Source: Taxillus chinensis | Lineage: Eukaryota; Streptophyta; Magnoliopsida; Santalales; Loranthaceae | NCBI GenBank assembly: GCA_023512835.1 | Contig: CM042088.1 | Coordinates: forward strand, 39,722,164 to 39,786,163 | DNA length: 64,000 nucleotides | Direction: 5' to 3' | Shown: in pieces, positions 15,501-26,500 of the stretch | Layout of the letters: the number at the start of each line of letters is the position of its first letter | Position numbering within the stretch: the stretch's first letter is position 1 | Position numbers and translations under genes: made by a program | The notes under the pieces: model-generated | What the model was told of the DNA's origin: nothing | Database searches by the model: none | What the model saw: only the letters and a program-made list of their open reading frames with translations

Positions 15501-16439
15501 TTTTTACGTGTCTTTGGTTCAATGAAGTTGACCGCTTTACTTCTAGGGACCAAATTAGTTTCTCCACAGTAAGGGACAAAATAATGTCAAAGGTAAATTG
15601 GAGTATTAATATGTTCCTGGACTGTGAAAGGCGGAATTTTGTTGTCCAGGTAACAACTTTCTCTGTGATAAATTTTACTTGCATCTGAAAGTCCATAATC
15701 ACAGTTTAAAAAAATTGTAAAAATGGTGACTCTTCAAATATCTGAAAACTTTTATTCTAGGTTACAAAATTTGTGGTTCATTTAAGACATTGATTTGCTG
15801 CATGCGAGTTGAAGCTGTCAATATTACATCATTTTGGAATTAAACTCTTTAACTGTGTGATGTGAAATTGCGTAAAGTAATTACCATGGTTGCCATTCCA
15901 AGAAATTTTTGCAGTTAACAGCCGGGAAATCAATTTAAGGCTGGAATGTATCTCGTAGCATGTTGCCAGGATTAGGATAGTTTCTTTACGGTTCTGTTAG
16001 TTGACATATTAAATTATTGTCGTGTGATGTTTTGACCTCTAGCCTTCATAGAATTCTACCTTTGGTTTTTATAGTTGGTGTTATTTTATTAAATTCCCAT
16101 TTGATGTTTTGACCTCTGGCCATCATAGAATTTGATTTTTGCTTTTGTAGTTGCTTTCCTTTAGTCAATAACTCACCGGGGTATTTTTACATGCAGGCTT
16201 ACCATAGAGATGTAATGGATAGTATGCCCCCTCCTGTTACCAGGCATCCTCTTCCATTTCTGCCATCATTACCGCCGCCGCCGCCGGCGTCGGCTTCAGT
16301 TAATGAACTGCCGCAGCAGGTGAGATCTTCAGCAGAGAGAATCACAAATCCTCGCCCCAGAAGGGTTTTGCCAAAGCGTGGCAGGGGAAGACGCCACCGT
16401 AAAGTGGCTGCTGGATCTAGGGATCTCAATTCAAGTTGA
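9551..16439 (+). CDS. MUCI70: MUCI70-type hexosyltransferase (DUF616/TOD1 family)
   Basis: Nine coding exons: 9551-9824, 10445-10765, 10933-11143, 11422-11531, 11625-11824, 11964-12067, 15176-15363, 15450-15649, 16197-16439. All introns are GT-AG and in phase, giving 616 residues. It begins MTGGSLGLRSGSYGSL, then one membrane segment (about 71-89), as in a type II Golgi protein. A proline-rich stem follows (about 148-185). The TOD1/MUCI70 domain runs from RPCPVCYLPVEEA (about 199) to VVQ (536), with FYMFVDEE, ARYSIWIDGK and RHYKRFDV motifs. The C-terminus is basic and proline-rich. Arabidopsis MUCI70 is a probable Golgi hexosyltransferase needed for seed mucilage pectin, and TOD1 is a relative with a turgor role. 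The match covers the full length with no break. The start was chosen because the N-terminal block is characteristic; the ORF is open 21 codons further upstream. Intron 6 is unusually long (3.1 kb) and repeat-filled. Confidence 0.9.
12241..12640. repeat. Two-copy tandem repeat inside MUCI70 intron 6
   Basis: GAATTTTGTGTCCAAAATTT at 12241 recurs as GAATTTTGTGTTCAAAATTT at 12461. The following sequence is also shared (CTGCACTTGTGA, ACCCATTCCTT, GAAACTGAAGC, ACACCATGTATAC). The spacing is about 220 bp in copy one; copy two is about 180 bp because of internal deletions. It does not affect the splice sites. Confidence 0.7.
12776..14390. mobile_element. Possible insertion with inverted ends in MUCI70 intron 6
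   Basis: The left end (TAAGGCTAAATGCATAGCTA, then AAGCATTTAGTTCATGAACTTTG) resembles the reverse complement of the right end (GAAAAATGCATAATTTGAGT, then CCTTAAACTTTGCAGGATCG). The span of 1.6 kb accounts for half of the oversized intron. It includes an (ATC)n run near 13113. No transposase and no clear target duplication are seen, so the call is tentative. Confidence 0.3.
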
Positions 16440-18257
16440 AAAGAAGATGAAAAAACAGTGTAGGTTAGCTTTTGATTTTGATTTTTTATTTTAAAAAGAC
16501 CTTCCCTGGTTTATCAAAATCATTCTTCAGGGGGGCTATGCAATCGTTGCAGGGTGTAGTTTTGATCCTTACCCCTCCTGGACTTTATTTGGATTAATTT
16601 TTTTGTTGTACATGCACATCATATAGTTTGAATTTACAATAATTATAGTGTGATATACATGCACATCATATGTACATGCACTTGTGTGTGTGTGTGAGAG
16701 AGAGAGAAATGATAGCATCGAAAAAACTGGAAAACTATTTGATGAAGTTATTAGGTAGATCATACATAACTAAGGATTCTGTTGTTTTATATGTAGTACT
16801 TGAAAGGTGGTGGTTAGAGCCATGGTGATACATTTAGTTCGATAAAAAATTATTTATGCTTATTCATTGGTGATATTTATAAATATTTTTTTATTTGTGA
16901 ATATGAATCAACGAAATTGAAAGATTGTATTTTTGAATATTTGTTAGTAATATTTAAGAAAATTAATAATTATATTCTTGCTTTTATAAGTTTCTGCTCT
17001 TGTATCATATTGATACATTTTAGTAGAATTTATTTTGAAGATAATATTTTTTTTATATGTTAGTTTTATTTTTTAAAAAATTATTATTTTAATAGTTATG
17101 TGTTTTTTTACTTGAATGTGTATTTATAATTTTTAATAATTAATATTTTAGTTCATGAATAATCAAATAAATAATCAAATAAATGAATAACTTGATGAGT
17201 TTTGAAACAGAATGAATTAATTTATTTATAAATTTTTAATAATTATGTATTTTAGTTCATGAATAATTAAACAAATAAATATTTTAAGTTCATAAATAAA
17301 GTAAAAATATAACAAAATATATTGATATATTCATGAATATTACTTGTGATTGATTACGAAACATAAATATGATAATTTAGTATGCATATTCGGCTGGGCT
17401 GAAATCATTTACGACCTTAGTGGTTTGGATTTGGTTGGATCAGTCCTATCAAAGCGAAAAAGCCTAGACGTCAACGATAATATGTTTTTTGACGCCCTTG
17501 ATAGGATTAGATGAATTGAAGCCCTGTGAAGGCGAAGACAATGTTTAAATTGTCTCTGCTTGCTTGAGTGATGAACGAGTACTGAACTTTTTGAATGGAG
17601 GTTCAAGATGCTATTACTTTTCAGCAGTATCGATCTACTAGTTTTGTGAGTGTTAGATCATTTTATAGAGGTGTGAGAATCTGAGATAAAAAGTAATGTG
17701 TTAGCGGATAACTATAATAACATGATAGTACTTCAGACAGGAAAAAAGAAAAAAAAATATCAAAGAAAAAATTATAAGCATCAACATTATTAAGGTTTTC
17801 TAATAAAATTACAAGTCAATTACATAAATTATTTTTCTAAAAATAAACATAAATTGATGTGACTGAGCAATTAAGATGGGTGCGTGTGTTTTTTTTTTTT
17901 TAAAATTCCAATACTCCATGAAGGAGGATGGAAAGAGAAATTTGGCAAGCCTTTTTTAAAATTCTTTCTAAAATTAAATGAAGGTAAATAAATTTTATTT
18001 GTATTTGTATGTAATAATATAATATTCCATGTATTGCTTAATAAATAAGTTAAACTTAGAAATAATAATAAAATATAATTATTTAATTCAAATTTATATT
18101 GTATTAATTAAATAAGATTTATTTCTATTTAATAAATGTAAAATGTAACTTATTTATACTGTGATTTAAGGAGGCGAAATGAGCAAGCTGAAACAGATAC
18201 CGAAGGAATCGACAAGCAAGCAAAGATAGCAGCTTTTGAAGGAATCAACAAGCAGGC
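16440..18257. other. MUCI70 3' UTR, then AT-rich intergenic DNA
   Basis: The first few hundred bases are the 3' UTR. A compound (TG)n(AG)n microsatellite lies at about 16684-16709. The rest is AT-rich with no supported gene. Confidence 0.45.
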
Positions 18258-18261
18258 CAAG

Positions 18262-18909
18262 TGTCACGGGGTCAGGTTTCCTGCGCCTCTCAACCCATTG
18301 CGGCACTTAGCTTCTCTATCCACTGAGAGCGCGTCGGAGCGATCTTGGTAAAGGTGTTGCAACCTGCGGGGAAGCGATGTCCAAGCTGTTGACATTGAGC
18401 GAGTGAGAGGGCGTCGAGGTAACGATGTCATCGCCTGCGAGGAAGCGATGTCGACAAACGCAACGAGGACGTTGCGAGGATTGGGTGGAGGAGAATGTCA
18501 CGACCCGAACAACATGGTGCTGACGGGACGTTTCTCAGTGGCACGATTCAGGAATGTATTCGTGCTACGTAAAGGAAAGAGGTTGGTTGAAAGCGTAGAT
18601 GGTGCGCAGCGGAAGGTTCTAGGCAGTTCGTGGAGGAAAACGGATGGAACCCCTTCGGAGTTCAGACGTGCCGACCCGGTTGAATGCGAGGAGCACACCG
18701 TTAGTCGAGGACTTGACGTTGAAGAAGGGATTTGACCATCCTTACACAAATTGGTCGGGAACTGGAGCCGTTCTCCTGATGAGCCCAGTGGCAGGGCGAA
18801 ACCAGTCTACGTGCGCTTCAACCCTCAAAGGCTAAACTTAGCGGACCATGGATAGAAAAGCTAAGTACCGCAATAGGTTGAGAGGCGCAGGAAACCTGAC
18901 CCCGTGACA
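18262..18909. mobile_element. 648-bp LTR-derived unit with 61-bp terminal inverted repeats
   Basis: Positions 18262-18322 match the reverse complement of 18849-18909 at 58 of 61 bases; all three differences are C/T. The unit begins TGTCACGGGG and ends CCCCGTGACA. The 4-bp repeat CAAG flanks both sides (18258-18261, 18910-18913). Near 18484-18507 the bases read GGGTGGAGGAGAA followed by TGTCACGACCCG, the pattern of a Ty3/gypsy polypurine tract joined to the start of its 3' LTR. I infer a rearranged retrotransposon in which an inverted LTR end sits at the left and a short LTR (about 18497-18909) at the right. There is no intact ORF; internal ORFs of 60-110 codons are chance. It is GC-rich relative to its surroundings. 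Confidence 0.65.
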
Positions 18910-19816
18910 CAAGGCAGCTAGAAACATACCAATTACCAAACTTACCTCCAACCTAAATTACAATAAGTTCCTTCAACCTGTGATATGACAGCAACTAAGA
19001 CTGTCATGGATTAATTTTTTTTATACATATCATATAATTGTCATTAAATTTTCGTTGTTGCCTACACCCCTATAAATGATAACTTTTATCTTTGCAACTA
19101 TTATTATTTATTTATAATATTGTTTGTGCTCCCAAAAGGGATCATATTTAAGCATAATTTTTAAATGAAAACAATCTAAACCTTCACAAACATTCACTTC
19201 TATCTAACATCTCCAATATTACTTTCTATTTTTTTTTACATGTAGAATTTTTTTACATGAAAAAAATCATTTTACAACTTTAACTCTAACTCCAACTCCA
19301 ACACAATCTTTTATTTTATATTTATTCTTATTAAAATAATATTTATTTCATTTTATTTTAACTTCTTTTATACATCCTCTGAGAGAAAAAAAAAATGTGA
19401 TAGAGAGTGAGGTTTTTTACTTTGGCAGGTGACCTAAATTATTTATTCATTTATTAAAGTGATAAATTTGCACAACGCATCCTATGATTACGCCAACAGA
19501 CCAGTTTGCATAAGGTAGTATCAACATGTACACCATGCATACTGCAAATGTTGAACGACAGACAGGTATGCAATTCGGACATATGGCAAACCATGGTAAT
19601 GTGTTGTGTCAATTTTCCTTAGAAAAAAATAAATGAGTACAAATTTACTGATTTTCAACTCTCAGCTCTACTGCCTTCCACTGGACGCCTGGTCACCAAA
19701 GCATGGGTCAGGTGGCAGGGCCTAAATGCCATGAAGAAAATCATAAAAGGTTTTACTCTAGGCACAGGAATCTGTAAGTGGATATGGGAGAGGTGAGACA
19801 AATCTTTACCTTATTT

Positions 19817-19902
19817 CTAAATAGGCTGCTGCTCCCAAGTCACCACAGACATTAACCACTCAAAAGCGGCAAATGCACTTGCCACTGCAGCAAGTGCGAC
19901 CT
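19817..19902 (-). other. Exon-like segment, possible last exon of an unknown gene
   Basis: On the minus strand a long pyrimidine tract ends in CATGGCAG. An open stretch of 27 codons follows to a TAG at 19819-19817, reading VALAAVASAFAAFEWLMS then VVTWEQQPI, a hydrophobic tail. It needs one base from a preceding exon. No family is recognised. It may be a real terminal exon, a remnant or chance. Confidence 0.2.
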
Positions 19903-20193
19903 CTGCCATGAAGGAAAAAAAATCATAAGTTGCGAGAAAAGAAAAGGAAAGGAAAAAAAAGTCTGCTCAAGTGGTGAAAGCCTGGGATGGGTCAGAGGAG
20001 AATTGGTGTTCAAACCTGAACAATCGTGGAAAAAAAAAACATGAAATGTCCGTGCATACTGTTCTAATAAGTTTTGACACACAAGTCATCCTAGAAATGG
20101 AAAATATGGACATAACCAGGCGCTAAATCAAAATTAGTCCCCACCACGTGCTCAGCCAATTGTGTCACTTAAGGAGCAAGCATATGGAGAATA

Positions 20194-20392
20194 TATGGAT
20201 AACCCAGATATTCTACAACATCATCAATGCAAAATTATTCAAAATCTGATGGAGCACCGGGTCTTCTTTACCCAAAAGAAAGTCCTGGCAAGAGCAGAAA
20301 TAAATGCAAAATCTGAATAAGTGACAAAAACTGAATGTATGGATAACCCAGATATTCTACAACGACATCAATGCAAAAATATTCAGTCTGAT
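20194..20392. repeat. Direct repeat, two copies 144 bp apart
   Basis: TATGGATAACCCAGATATTC at 20194 recurs at 20338. The similarity continues through CTACAAC, CATCAATGCAAAA and ATTCA, for about 55 bp. Confidence 0.7.
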
Positions 20393-21734
20393 GTACTCAA
20401 TGTAAAATTCTTCACCTGAACACCTTCAGAACCGGAATAAAACTGTTCATGCCTTGAATGTCAATTAAAAACAAAAGACTACACCAGTGGGAAAAAGAGA
20501 AGGCTGAAGTAAAAAAGTAAGATTACACTTCTCAAACACTAGACGATGAGGTGTCATTGAACAAATAGTGGTATTACTGTAGTTGCTAAATGCTCACTTC
20601 CCAGCGGGACAAATCCCTAATTTGCATGCCCAGCAACAAAAATAAATAATCTCGCTCTCCACGATAAATCCATTTGACGGTTAGGATACTGTAATTCATG
20701 ACATCGATCAAATTCAAAATCAGGCAAAGGGTGGAATCGCATTGGAGTGCTGATTGGATCTTCAGGAGGTGTTAGATATAAAGAATACAACTAACTTGCA
20801 AAGGGTGTTTCTGTTGAACTCATAGGAAGATCCAAACAGATAGACAGTTGAAACTACACAAGTATCAAACGTAACCACAGTCCAAATGGTGGTTACACAG
20901 GGCTCTATTGGGTCCGAAACTAGATGTTAGATTCAAAAGTCTGTAATTTTAGAATTTTGAAGCAAGAAAGGCTTTCACATTAGGAAGTTGAAAACCCAAC
21001 CAAGCAGTACTGCAGTAGTACTAGTGGTGAAGATCTGAAGGTGATCTCTTTATTAGAAAGGTGAAAACCCAACTCAGGAAATTAACTAGAACTTGTACAA
21101 ACAAGAAGCTAGTCAGTGAGTTACTTCCTCGATGATTGTGCAAACTAGATTTTTTTTTAAATTTTAAATCATTATTATTTTTTATTTCCTCAACTAGCCA
21201 ATTAGGCTAGGCACTATGTTAAGCAAACCTTAGGCCATTTCCATCAGCTTTCCAAACTTGCTCTTCATCTCTATTTTTAGAGAACAAAACAAAAAATCCA
21301 GCTCCAGCAGTGTTCCAAAACAGCCTTCTATCTTTAAATGTTTTTATAAAGTGTACCGTATCCCTTCAAAATGATGAGTTACTGTACAATTTGCAAATAT
21401 AAAAAAATTAAAGTTTTTTTTCATTCAGCTTGTCTTGCGCCACCTGCCTAGGCCACTTCTGCTGCTGCAACCGCCCGGAACCCGCCTCCTACATTTCTCA
21501 ATCTCTCAACCTTGCCACTGTTCTGATGTCTTCCCACCTCATATGGGATTAAAAGCGACCACAAGCTGGGATGCTACCAAAAATTCATGATCTTATCTTT
21601 TATGTCTTCGTCGCATATTCGCATCTGTTTTCATTGTGGGATTTGAGAATTAGTGAAGAGGCATAGAAATGGGTTTGATTGGACACAATTCTGCAGACAA
21701 GAGAGAGGGGCTGCTCTGTGACAACAAGGCCTAC

Positions 21735-21958
21735 CCAGAGCTCGGATGCGGCAGCACTGTCAAAGACAGAATCGCTGAGGTGTGTGGAAGATGGGGTGGT
21801 CTGATCACAGGAAGACCGTATTCTCAGCGAAGATGAGCCTGAATGCTCATTTTCTTGAAGGAGCCCGTCAGGGATCTCAGACAGCACTACATTTGGGCCA
21901 TTCTCACTGTCATAGTTATTTTCGAATTCATTATAGGTGGCTCTATCTTTTGCTTCTT
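21735..21958 (-). other. Exon-like segment of 74 codons
   Basis: The minus strand is open from an AG at 21960-21959 to CTCTGG followed by GTAGGC (donor at 21734-21733). It contains NGPNVVLSEIPDGLLQENEH and ends SDSVFDSAAASELW. The composition (acidic and serine-rich, few biased runs) looks protein-like, but I recognise no domain. It could be an exon of an unidentified gene or a captured fragment. Confidence 0.25.
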
Positions 21959-22269
21959 CTTATCAGCTCTCTTGATTAGTTTTTTCTTCTTCTTGGTGTC
22001 TTGGAGGACTCTTTTGCCGTAGTTGTACATAACTTGTAAGTGCTACTTTTACATAGTTATCAAACATTCAATGGCGTAATATGAATAAACAAAAACCTTA
22101 TTTGACAACATTTTGAGACTAGAATATTGGAGCAGCAGATGCAAAGATCACACTTAACGAAGAAGCCTGCTAAATACTTAAACGACACTGTATTCCATCG
22201 CCGGAAAAAACCATCAAAAGCCTGTACAGAAGTAATGTCAGAGTCAGCGAAAAACCTCATGGAGAAGTC

Positions 22270-22489
22270 TAGAACCCAAGAGGGATCGATTTTTGCCTTG
22301 ACCCGCCATCAGGCCCGGCTCGGGTCTTGTTCGACCTATCCTGATTCGGTATTTTTAAACAAAATTAAACAAAAAAATTCTGACCCAGCCCAAAGTGTCC
22401 AAACTGGCAGGTTTTGAACGGCCTATAAAATTTGGATCGGGTTCAAGTCGAATAGTATCCGAGCCCGATCCAACCTGTTGTCATGCCTA
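22270..22489. mobile_element. Short GC-rich hAT-type MITE
   Basis: The reverse complement of the right end reads TAGGCATGACAACAGGTTGG then ATCGGGCTCGG. The left end (about GAGGGATCGATTTTTGCC, then GGCCCGGCTCGGG) mirrors it. It interrupts a run of degenerate repeats, since the sequence on both sides carries AAAACCTCATG(G/A)AGA. The target duplication could not be set. Confidence 0.4.
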
Positions 22490-22700
22490 GTAAAACCTCA
22501 TGAAGATAACAAGAAACCTTCTGATGACGTAAAAACTGAAAATAACGAAAACCTCAAAAAGTGTGGCAGAAACCTTCTAATGACATGGAAAAGATCATGG
22601 AGAAAACACGAACCTTATGAAGTAATTCCAAAATCTCATGATGGCATTGAAAAGGTCATTGAGGAAACGAGAACCTTATGAAGTACCTGTGAAACATTCT
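22490..22700. repeat. Degenerate short tandem repeats
   Basis: Several imperfect units with AAAACCTCATGAAG, GAAACCTTCTGATGAC, GAACCTTATGAAGTA and similar. One related unit lies before the neighbouring MITE at 22250. The units can be read as diverged copies of a 35-45 bp motif. No function is seen. Confidence 0.4.
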
Positions 22701-23548
22701 GGTGACAATACACTTCATGGATATCATAAACCATATACTTTACAACTATTCATTATCTTCATGATTGTTATTGGTTGAGGACCTCTATAGTAAGTCTCCT
22801 TACGAATTGTTAGCATTATCTAAGCATCCTATCTGAAGCATTATCTAAGTACAGGAAATTAAAATTTGACTATGAGTTGAAACAACTAAGTTTGACAGCG
22901 AACTTGTAAAACTATATGTAAACGTTTACGTGATAATAGAACCTTGTAGGAGTAGTGAAAAAAAAGTAGAGTATGAGGTGTTCACTTTGAACCACAATAA
23001 AAGCATCTTTGTCTTTATCTATTCACCCTCAATATTTTAATTAAGTTTTAATTTCACATTTTATTTTAGAGTGAGCTATTCAACTCCCCTTCTAACTCAT
23101 TCTTGGGACCAAAAAAACCACCACTTCCACCTAAGCTTGGAAATAGAGGTACCCTTCCTCGATTTCTAATCTAGCAATCACACAAAAGCTTCTCCATCAG
23201 CCCCCACCCCCTTTCACAACCCAATCACTTGAGGAAGTTGTGTCTGGCTCAAAATCCACCCAAGTGTTCTATCCCAAAAACGGAAACCACATAATACCAT
23301 AAGCTCCCCTTCTCCATCAAAAACACTACTTCCTCAGCCAACAAAACTTCATTAAACTTTTTAGAGAGGCTAACTTATGCCAAACTAAATCCATTATTTT
23401 TGCTTACACTTAAAATGGAAGACATGGCTATACAATAACTTTGACTCATTCATTAAGCATCGACTGATGCACAAACGACTGCCCCACAAAAAACAAATAA
23501 AACTAGCACAGCCATCAGATAAGCTGAATACAGAATTACCTCAATAAA

Positions 23549-26500
23549 TCAGATGTTAGCATTTGAATTCTTTCCGGTGAGAATCCGAGATATCTGAAGT
23601 CCCCTGCTGAATGCTTCATTGAAAAGAATTCTGGTCTGCATCGACTGGAATCCTGGCATCCATGACAGTAATGCCATGGGAGCCATAACAATTATCCCAA
23701 ACATCATATCATACAGGCGAGCCAAAGACACCACTGTCTCCCACACCAAAGTGGACTGCAAAAAAGGCTTGAGCACTTGGGCAATTAAAATGAGACCCCA
23801 ACCAGTTGGAATGAATGCCAAGAAGCTCTTGATGAAATCAATAAGCCGGAAAGGTGTGAACTCTAGCAATATTACAATCACAAGTACTGTAACCATGATG
23901 ACGACGAGCTGAACTAGCCGGTAATAAACATGTTTTTTTGCAGCATATTTGTCCCTGGCATATGCTATGGCTATATATATGGCAACAGCGGCAACCATGT
24001 AGATCCAAGACAGCAAGTAAACAGCTATACTTTTGTGATGACCCGTAATGCGAAGATGGTACACAATCCCATACTGGAAAAAGAGAAAACGAAGATCTAA
24101 GATTATCTCTAATATCTTCCCCCAGAGACCAGTTGTTCTCAAATGGTTTTGTTCCTCATACCACCAAGTTTCCCAACTTTGCTCCGATTTTGAAAATAGC
24201 CCACCCCCACCACTACGCCATATCCAGCTCATAAAATCATCATAATCATACACTGTCTTCAACCAATCGAACCCTGAAGGGTTGAATGTAAAGGGAGACA
24301 TCATCCATGACACAACAAGGAACCAACTGGAGAGTGTCATGGCTATGTAAACAAATGTGTTCTTAGCTATTGGGCTTTGAGAAGCATAAACTGTAAGAAT
24401 AATGCCAAGCTCAATTCCCTTCACAAAATGACTTCGAGCATAGAGTCTATAGTTCTCCGTAAATTTTCTGTGTTGCACAACAAAGCCACGTCCAGTGGAT
24501 CGGTACTTTGCACCTCCATGAAGAATAGTGCGGCCAAAATAATGGGTGCGAGTTCCCATAGAGAATGTGTAGAAAAGCGATGCAAGCTGCAACTGCATTG
24601 TTAAAAAGTCCCACACTGCTTGAAGGAACCCATGTTCAAGAGAATTCTCAACAATCATTGGGAGGGCTGTGAAGAGACCAAGCTGAATGATGAACTGTTG
24701 GTTCAAGACAACAGCAAGGGCTTTGTTGTTCTTAAGATTGTTCTGGGCTGCCGTCTCAACACCACTGAGAGCAAGATAAAGGCGGCCCCACAAATATGCA
24801 TAAACAGTTAACACCACAACCATTGTATTGAAGTAGAATCCAACAGTAGTATAGTAGAATGAAAGCATACGGAAAAAGTCCAGTCTATGACCCAACCTGT
24901 ACACGTCTCTGCTCAATAACTGCTCACCATTGCCACTAGCTACCTTAGCCTCAAACATTGAAATCTGATTCAACCCAACGTCCCTGCCCTTGCCAACTTG
25001 TATGTATTCATGGTGTGTCACATTGCCACCTCGCAGTGTGCAATTGAAGCCAGCAAATATATCCTCGCTTATGTTGATAATTCGTGATGCCTTGCTGATC
25101 CCTCCACGAGGCAAGAACCAGAACCGGTCAAACACATCAGGGTGGCCATAGTGCATGCGCACCTTCAATGGGTTTGCCAAGACACGCTGTCCCAGGGTCA
25201 CAAAACTTTTTTCCTGAGCAGACATGAACCAGGCCAGAGAGGACACAGACCCCGTAAAGATATTCTCACGGACTCCCAAGATGGTTGGCCTTCTGATTCC
25301 ATAAAGTGTCTTAAACTCCTCCAAGAGATTTCGCATCTTGAGTGCCTCCTCAAAATAATTGTCTTGGTTCATGTCAATGGTCTGTAACGCATCACCCCGA
25401 GTGAAGATTATGGCATGATTTTGGTTCTCCGGTTTTCCTTCCCCAATTTTAAGGGAACCAGGTAATCTGATCCGATATATCTCAACCTCCCTCTGCAACT
25501 GCTGATCGTACTTCACAAGAACAGAGTAATGCTCCACTTCTCCCGCTGATAAGTCAACCTGATCAACAAACGCCACTCTAAGGGCCTCATTCTTTTTCAT
25601 CAGATATAAGATCTCATCAGCCCGAGTATCACCCTTTGCCTTATGCTGCCCATACAGCTGGCATGCAACCACATATGTGAACTTCATGAGAGCACTCCCG
25701 TACTCATGCCCTTTGAAGAGATGACTAACACTGCTACTGGCTCGGGTCAGTGTTCTTGAATATGGCTGTTTACTGGAGGCTACACCATTCAAGCCCACAC
25801 TTGGCTTCAACGAACCAAGAGAAGAAAGGTCCTGAGACACTATCTCTGGTGATTTATCAAGGAAAGCAAGCAACTTGAGAGCTCGATAGTAATACATCAT
25901 TCCTCTCACCGTACGAGATAGTGTCTGTCCCCTGTATGATGCCCAAAGGCGGAGATCTCTCGCTTTGGTCTTCCATATATCGTCTTCATGCTCCATTCCA
26001 TCTCTGCGCATTCGTTCCATAAAATTTTTCCACTCGTCATCATAAATCTTCTGCAAATAAAATAATGTGGAAATGCCATCTTCATTTTCGCTTCGGAGCA
26101 TCTCTTTGGCATAAATAACATCCTCATCATAGTATGGGGTCAGGACGCTAAAGGCCATCATTTTCTCAACCTCAGGTGCACGAGGAATGTTCATGAAGAG
26201 TGAATTGACAAAGAAAGCAAGACGCCGTCTTGCCTCGAGGTTCATTGGAACGTTGTTCATTGAGTCTCTGGAAATAAGGATGGTCTTTAACCGCTGCAGA
26301 TGCCTATAAAAAAATGCATTTTCATCATCAGGAAAATCAATGGCATTCTCGAAGAGCAACCCTGCATTTTTGTCATCTGGATTAATTGGCGCCAATCGTG
26401 CCTGCCTCAACTGACCATGGGACTTCTTAACCCTGGGAAACTCCCTAACAGCAAGTTCATACAATGCCTGTAACCGGATCACCACCTTATTGGTATCAAT

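Larger units (their letters stand above)
18914..23548. other. Intergenic with repeat debris and two exon-like segments
   Basis: No complete gene is recognised. The interval holds a direct repeat (20194-20392), a MITE-like insertion (about 22270-22489), a degenerate repeat (22490-22700) and possible GAGCATC-type MITE remains near 19160-19400 and 21230-21380. Two minus-strand stretches resemble exons: 21735-21958 and 19817-19902. Each has plausible splice signals, but their phases do not join directly. Confidence 0.4.

Noticed and set aside
18403..18735. 110-codon ORF inside the 61-bp inverted-repeat unit
   Set aside because: It crosses the polypurine tract/LTR junction and has no domain.
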